64,000 nucleotides of DNA, taken from contig OY987249.1 of NCBI GenBank assembly GCA_963920765.1, positions 9,548,817 through 9,612,816 on the forward strand, given 5' to 3'. The translations under genes and the position numbers were made by a program. Source of the stretch: Ulota crispa. Taxonomy: Eukaryota > Streptophyta > Bryopsida > Orthotrichales > Orthotrichaceae. Numbering within the stretch: position 1 is the first letter of the stretch; each line of letters opens with the position of its first letter. Below, one piece after another: positions 59,269 through 64,000 of this stretch. The notes below the pieces were generated by a model, which saw only the letters and a program-made list of their open reading frames with translations, had not been told where the DNA came from and did not search any database.

Positions 59269-59539
59269 TATAACGCCACATTCATTAAATTGGGAAAATG
59301 CGGTTCCCAAATTGAACTTCACCTTAAACCCAAAAAGTTACCTTAAACCAAATTTGAGGGTATCAGATTTAGTCCGAGCCACTAAGATTTTTTCCCTTGC
59401 AAATTCCTCCTTTCAGGTGAGGACACGTGTACCAAAAAAATGTTGCTTAAACCTAGAGCTTGGTTTAAGGTGATCACCTTAAACCTGTAGAAGTCCCAAA
59501 TTCAAACAAATTTCTCAATTTAATAAATATGACATTCTA
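59269..59539. mobile_element. TA-target MITE family N, copy 2
   Basis: 271 bp, ends TATAACGCCACATTCATTAA and TAGAATGTCATATTTATTAA (complement). It shares TTAAATTGGGAAAAT and ACCTTAAACC with copy 1, 170 bp upstream. Confidence 0.6.
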
Positions 59540-59645
59540 TGCTTCAATTTACAATTACTAGTTGCAAAAACACCAAAATATCCATATTTATACTTTTTAG
59601 TGGATCAAGGAGTTTACACTGATTAGAATGATTATGGGTATTTAA

Positions 59646-60572
59646 CCCCTAAAGGACCAACCCCTTTTTTCTATGAAAATCACTCAAAACTGCCACTTTG
59701 GGGGAATGAATAGAATTTTAGGAAATAAAGTATTTTTGGAAATCCAACCATAAGATCTTGCCCTAGACTATAGGGGTACTTGTGGGAAAAAAATCAGCTC
59801 ATTCTAGTTATAGAGTGAGATATTGACATTTGAAGTGAAAAAAAAAGTTTTTTCAGTGCTGCCCAAAAATTTTAGAAGCCTTTGACAACTCCTATATCAA
59901 AATAATTGCTCTACGCAAAGTTGAGCTTTATTTTTTTCATGTAAAAGATCAAGTTAGGTATGTGTGGAAGAATTTTCAAATGAATCAGATGTGTGAATCA
60001 TACTTTGTAAAATCTTGCAATGTCGTAACCCCATGAAATTTGCATATACACAAGGCAAAATTGGAGGATTTATGTAAAATTTAGAAATCTGAATTACTTT
60101 GATCCAGATGGTGAAAACCAAGGAATCTTAGTTTGCTACAACTTGCAAAAAAAAAGTCAAAAAAAAAAACACAAAAAGCTCAAAAAAGTTAAGCAACAAG
60201 TTTTACAAGGGGGAAATGGAATGGAGGTTTGGGAGTCCCATACCTACCCACAAACAAAAACTTCTCATACGTCTATCAGAATTGAATGATTCAAAGCTTC
60301 TAAAATATATAAAAATCTAAAGAACTAATTTCAAAATTTTATTTAAAAAAAACACAAAAAAATTTGGCTACCTAATTCTCCCTTGTTTTTCAGTTATTCA
60401 TGCAGAACTTCTTCAATAAATGTTGGAATGAAGAAAAAATTAGATGCCCACATAAATTTTTGAATTCCCCATCTTCAATAAAAAATTTTAGAAAATCACA
60501 CACTCTAGTTTAGCCATAGGTACATGCCCAAAATCCCAAATGTCCCCCAAAGAGACAATGATCCTTTAGGAG
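59646..60572 (+). mobile_element. TTAA-type element, family C, copy 2
   Basis: 927 bp, aligned over its length with 8231-9174 (e.g. AACTGCCACTTTGGGGG, AACCATAAGATCTTGCCC). Starts CCCCTAAAGGACCA after TTAA (59642-59645); the right flank is TTAT instead of TTAA. No long open frame. Confidence 0.8.
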
Positions 60573-60576
60573 TTAT

Positions 60577-62375
60577 CCTTTATTTGTCCTTTCCATAAAA
60601 GAGCAAAATGTCTGCCTCAAATTTTGAACTTGTCACTTGTCCAATTTATGACCTAAATCTGACCAAGTGGACCTAAATTTCCTATTTAAGTTGTATTAAA
60701 AAGTTGTGTAAATGCTAAAGAGCATCCAAAGAGATTTTGAGCTTTGTTGGCAAAAGTTTGGTATTTTATTTATTTTCAACCTGTTGTTTTTTTACTGCAT
60801 GCACGGATGCACCAGATACCACCTGTAAGTTAGTACTAAAATTAGACTCTCTTTTTTTTGAAAATTTGACCAAGTTTTATTTAGTGTGCTCAAATTTCTA
60901 CCATCTTTATTTGCCATTTAATTTGGCTAACTTTCTATTGTTATTTGGATCTCCCTATTCAATGGTGCCAAGTTCTATGAAGCAAAGAGAGGGCATTTCT
61001 AACGCAACTGATTGGGCGTTAGGTCAGCTTAGACCTAAATTTTCCTTGTCTGATGCTGCCATGGCAACTGCTGCGGATTTTGACATGACCTTTGAATGTC
61101 CGCGAACCCTCTCAGCAAAAACCAGGGAGCCTTGTCAAATTGTTCGGCGCATGACATTTATAACCAACAACTCCCAATTTTGAGCGGCCGTCCTAACGTA
61201 TGTACACTCAAAAGTGACACTTACTTTAGATATGGTAATTGGGAGGGTCTATTGAAAATCTAATTGCATGTGTTTGTTAGGAAATGAGTACAGGTTTAAG
61301 CAAAATTGTTTTTGGAACTTTCTGAGATTGTATGAATAAATTATGAATTGTTGAAGGTGACTCCTTAGATTGACCTACTGTGGACACCAAACTCCTAGAA
61401 AAGCGACAACAAAAAGACTTTGTCATGACAACAAAAAGTTCATCTCACACTCAATCATAAACTGTCACCTACACAATTTTTGTTTCCTTATGTCCACTTG
61501 CATGTTTGATTTGGATGCATGTGTGTCTTGTTTGGGTGCAAAAGTGCTACTTTCGGGTTTAATTTTAGATATTACTAAACGGTTGGTGTTACTAATGGGT
61601 GCACATACATTATTGCTTTGTCAAATAAAACTATCAAAAATCAAAAATCATCAAGATGAAGTTTAGATTTTGTTTTTCTTATTGGTGGAATTGATTTTGA
61701 GCTACAGTAATGGGTTTATGTACTGTGCTTTGGTATTTCTTCTTGTGGAAATAATTATTGGTTATAAATTCCTTGCACTATGTATTTTTAATGTTATGAG
61801 CTGAATGAGCAAGGAGATCCTAATAAATAAATAAAAATTCAGCTAAATGAAATGTCAAAAAAGTATGTTAAAATTTGAATGAATTGAAGAAAAACCAGTT
61901 ACATCTTGAGGATAATAAAAAATAGGACCTCAATCAACATAATAATGTTAATTTGGACACTTTTAACACATTTGTGTTAATTAAGACATTTTGATTAGGG
62001 TCCTACTTCCTACAAGTGTTAGAGTATAAATAGTTTGGTAATATCTAATACACGCACTCATAAAACGAGCTGAAAATAAGAAATATTATATTTTTACAAA
62101 GGAAGCTCAAGATCTCACCAGATACGTGCCTGGCCTCATGCTCATAACATGTTTCGTCCCTTAGTTTGGTGGGAGGAGTCGGGGGCGTTTTGGTGCATTC
62201 CATGAGTGCCATCCTAAAATGAGGGGGATAATTACCTAGTAGTGATCATTTGGGTCATGTAGTAAGCGTGATTACTGGGATGCCATAACTGCAATGTACT
62301 AGTCGGGAAACATTTATGTTTGCTACCCTTGGTTGGGTTGGGTCTTGTTTTTTTTCCCTTTGAGATGTGGAAGGG
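60577..62375. other. Gap with one unrecognised 148-codon frame
   Basis: The plus-strand frame at 60737-61183 is open; its second half (about 60960-61180) is less AT-rich and reads ATDWALGQLRPKFSLSDAAM and FDMTFECPRTLSAK. I recognise no domain. It could be a captured exon or chance. No other gene is seen. Confidence 0.3.
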
Positions 62376-62379
62376 TTAA

Positions 62380-62996
62380 CCCCCAAAGGGTGTTGCTTAC
62401 CAAAAGTGTTGTTTGTATTTGTACGAGGAATCATTTAGTACTTGAAAAAATGATTTTGAGATAAATGTCAAAAATTTCTCAAAAATCTTAGTTGATTAAC
62501 AGTATGCCTATGATTTGGTTTGAAATTTACAACTCCAATGGAATTCATGTGCTACCCAAATGTCCCATCTGTATATAGTCTATACACAAAACATCAACAT
62601 CCTTTACGGGCCACACAACCAATGGTGCACAATACATCCCCTTTTTTGTGTGTTTTGGGGAGGTGAGGGCTTGAGGGTGGTTTGCATTAGTACTCAATGA
62701 AAGGTTGTTTTGGAACCCAATTGGAGGACCCAATCCTTGCTTGTAGTTGGTTAATTTTCTAAAACCAACATTGACCCTTAAACAACCAAAAGGCCCTTTT
62801 GACCAGTACAATATGGGGTATTTTTCTTGTAGGAATGGATCCACACCTCTACTACATTTGAGACCAACAAAGAAGTTGGAGACTAGATCAATGCAATTCT
62901 AGTGAGCTACTTGAGATCCCATATTAAATTTTTTTATTGGTAACAAATAACAGTTATATGTCAGCGTATATACTATGCCCTATGGTCGTTCAAGGG
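62380..62996. mobile_element. Probable TTAA-type element, family F-like ends
   Basis: 617 bp between TTAA (62376-62379) and TTAA (62997-63000); left end CCCCCAAAGGG, right end CGTTCAAGGG as in family F. Ends match each other only partly. Confidence 0.45.
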
Positions 62997-63149
62997 TTAA
63001 GGCTTCACCTGTATGGGTGTTTGCCAAATTTTTTTAAGATATTTGAATGCTCAAATGAAAAAATGTGATGTGACCCCAATTTTTCCAAGAATTGAATCCA
63101 TTACAAATGAAATGCCAATTTTTTGCCCTTGTACAATTCCACAAAAATA

Positions 63150-64000
63150 TGATCATTTCAATAAATAAAAAATTCTGCTTAATCAAAACTATAGGATAGA
63201 ATTAAAATCTCAATGGCTCTACCTGAACTTGTTCTTCCTTCGTCTTTCTTCAAAAAAAATTTAAGCTCAACCATATGTCTTTGTTCAAGACCTTTCCAAA
63301 ACTCACTTGAAAGAAAAGGTCCCTATTATACTTTCAATGGGTGCTTGAGACCATTCTTGAGACTGTGCAATGCCCCTCAGTATGTTTACGTTCGGGCTCA
63401 TTTCGCTCTTCAAATTTTTTTGGTTAAATAGAGTATAATTGCATTTTTGAAACTTGAATCATGGTTTTGTGATTCTTATGCACTCCCAATCTAACAAATC
63501 AAATTTTAGTTCCAAAACATCAAAACTCCACTTTTGGTAAATTGTTTTGTATTAAAATCATGGTTTTACATGAAAACTAATTGAAGAAAATTGGTGATGA
63601 ATTTTGGAGATTTGATTGCATGGGTATGTAGGAAACATCCATGTACATCCTTTTCATGATGGGAAAATATCATTAAGTAACACAAACATGATTTGCAAAG
63701 AAATCAATGTCAAATCAACATGGGGTGTGGTAGGACCACAATTTGTGAAATAGATATCTCTATTTTTAACTAGCTTTTGGTTAAGAGAACATATTTTCAT
63801 GCTCATAGGTACAAATTTAGTCATAGCATATGAGTCAAATAGCAAAATATGACTAAAATAAAGAAATATCTATTTTACAAATTGTGGTCCTATCACACCC
63901 CATGTTGATTTGACATTGATTTCTTTGTAAATCATGTTTGTGTTACTTAATGATACTTTCCCACCATGAAAAGGATGTACATGGATGTTTCCTACATACC
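63150..64000. repeat. J-family repeat with large inverted repeat, cut by the window end
   Basis: 63624-63765 is repeated in inverted order at 63858-64000, with about 95 bases between; shared blocks include GTATGTAGGAAACATCCATG and TGACATTGATTTCTTTG. The outer part (63150-63620) matches J copies at 13540-13870 and 43330-43640. It contains the unoccupied TTAA site (63947-63950) matching the insertion of element E. Confidence 0.75.

Overview
The window looks like nuclear DNA from a land plant (or at least a streptophyte). It is AT-rich and gene-poor. Two GT-AG spliced plant genes stand out as GC-rich islands: a plastid-type NFU iron-sulfur scaffold protein and a small cytochrome b561 membrane protein. 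The repeats are also plant-like: Stowaway-, Tourist/Harbinger-, CACTA- and Mutator-type miniature elements, an L1-type LINE with a zf-RVT tail, and a Ty3/gypsy-type LTR fossil. I cannot place the species more closely; a large bryophyte, lycophyte, fern or gymnosperm genome would all fit.

Layout. 1-19 kb is almost wholly repeat-derived: a ~180-bp satellite-like array, several families of non-autonomous DNA elements flanked by TTAA, a 520-bp near-perfect palindrome, and several MITEs. 20.1-21.6 kb (minus strand) holds the NFU gene, with a leader intron and a decayed tandem copy of its own 3' end just downstream. 22-28 kb is again repeats, including a 2.9-kb CACTA-like element that has received a Mutator-type MITE and a SINE-like insert. 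28.7-42.2 kb is one old LINE insertion with a 16-bp target duplication, split by an inserted, decayed Ty3/gypsy element (33.7-39.8 kb) with its own 5-bp duplication. 42-50 kb is MITE-rich. 51.0-54.1 kb (minus strand) is the four-exon cytochrome b561 gene with a MITE in intron 2 and an alternating ABAB tandem repeat upstream of its promoter. 55.5-64 kb returns to nested small elements and ends inside a large inverted repeat.

The two host genes are not an operon or pathway pair; they are separate loci 30 kb apart on the same strand. The most unusual signal is the group of small elements that share the end CCCCTAAA, lie in TTAA targets and fall into at least four internally different families. 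In two cases the same window supplies the unoccupied (empty) version of the insertion site. TTAA targets with CCC ends suggest piggyBac-type mobilisation, though Kolobok and Sola3 elements also use TTAA. No transposase gene is visible here. All similarity statements are by eye.
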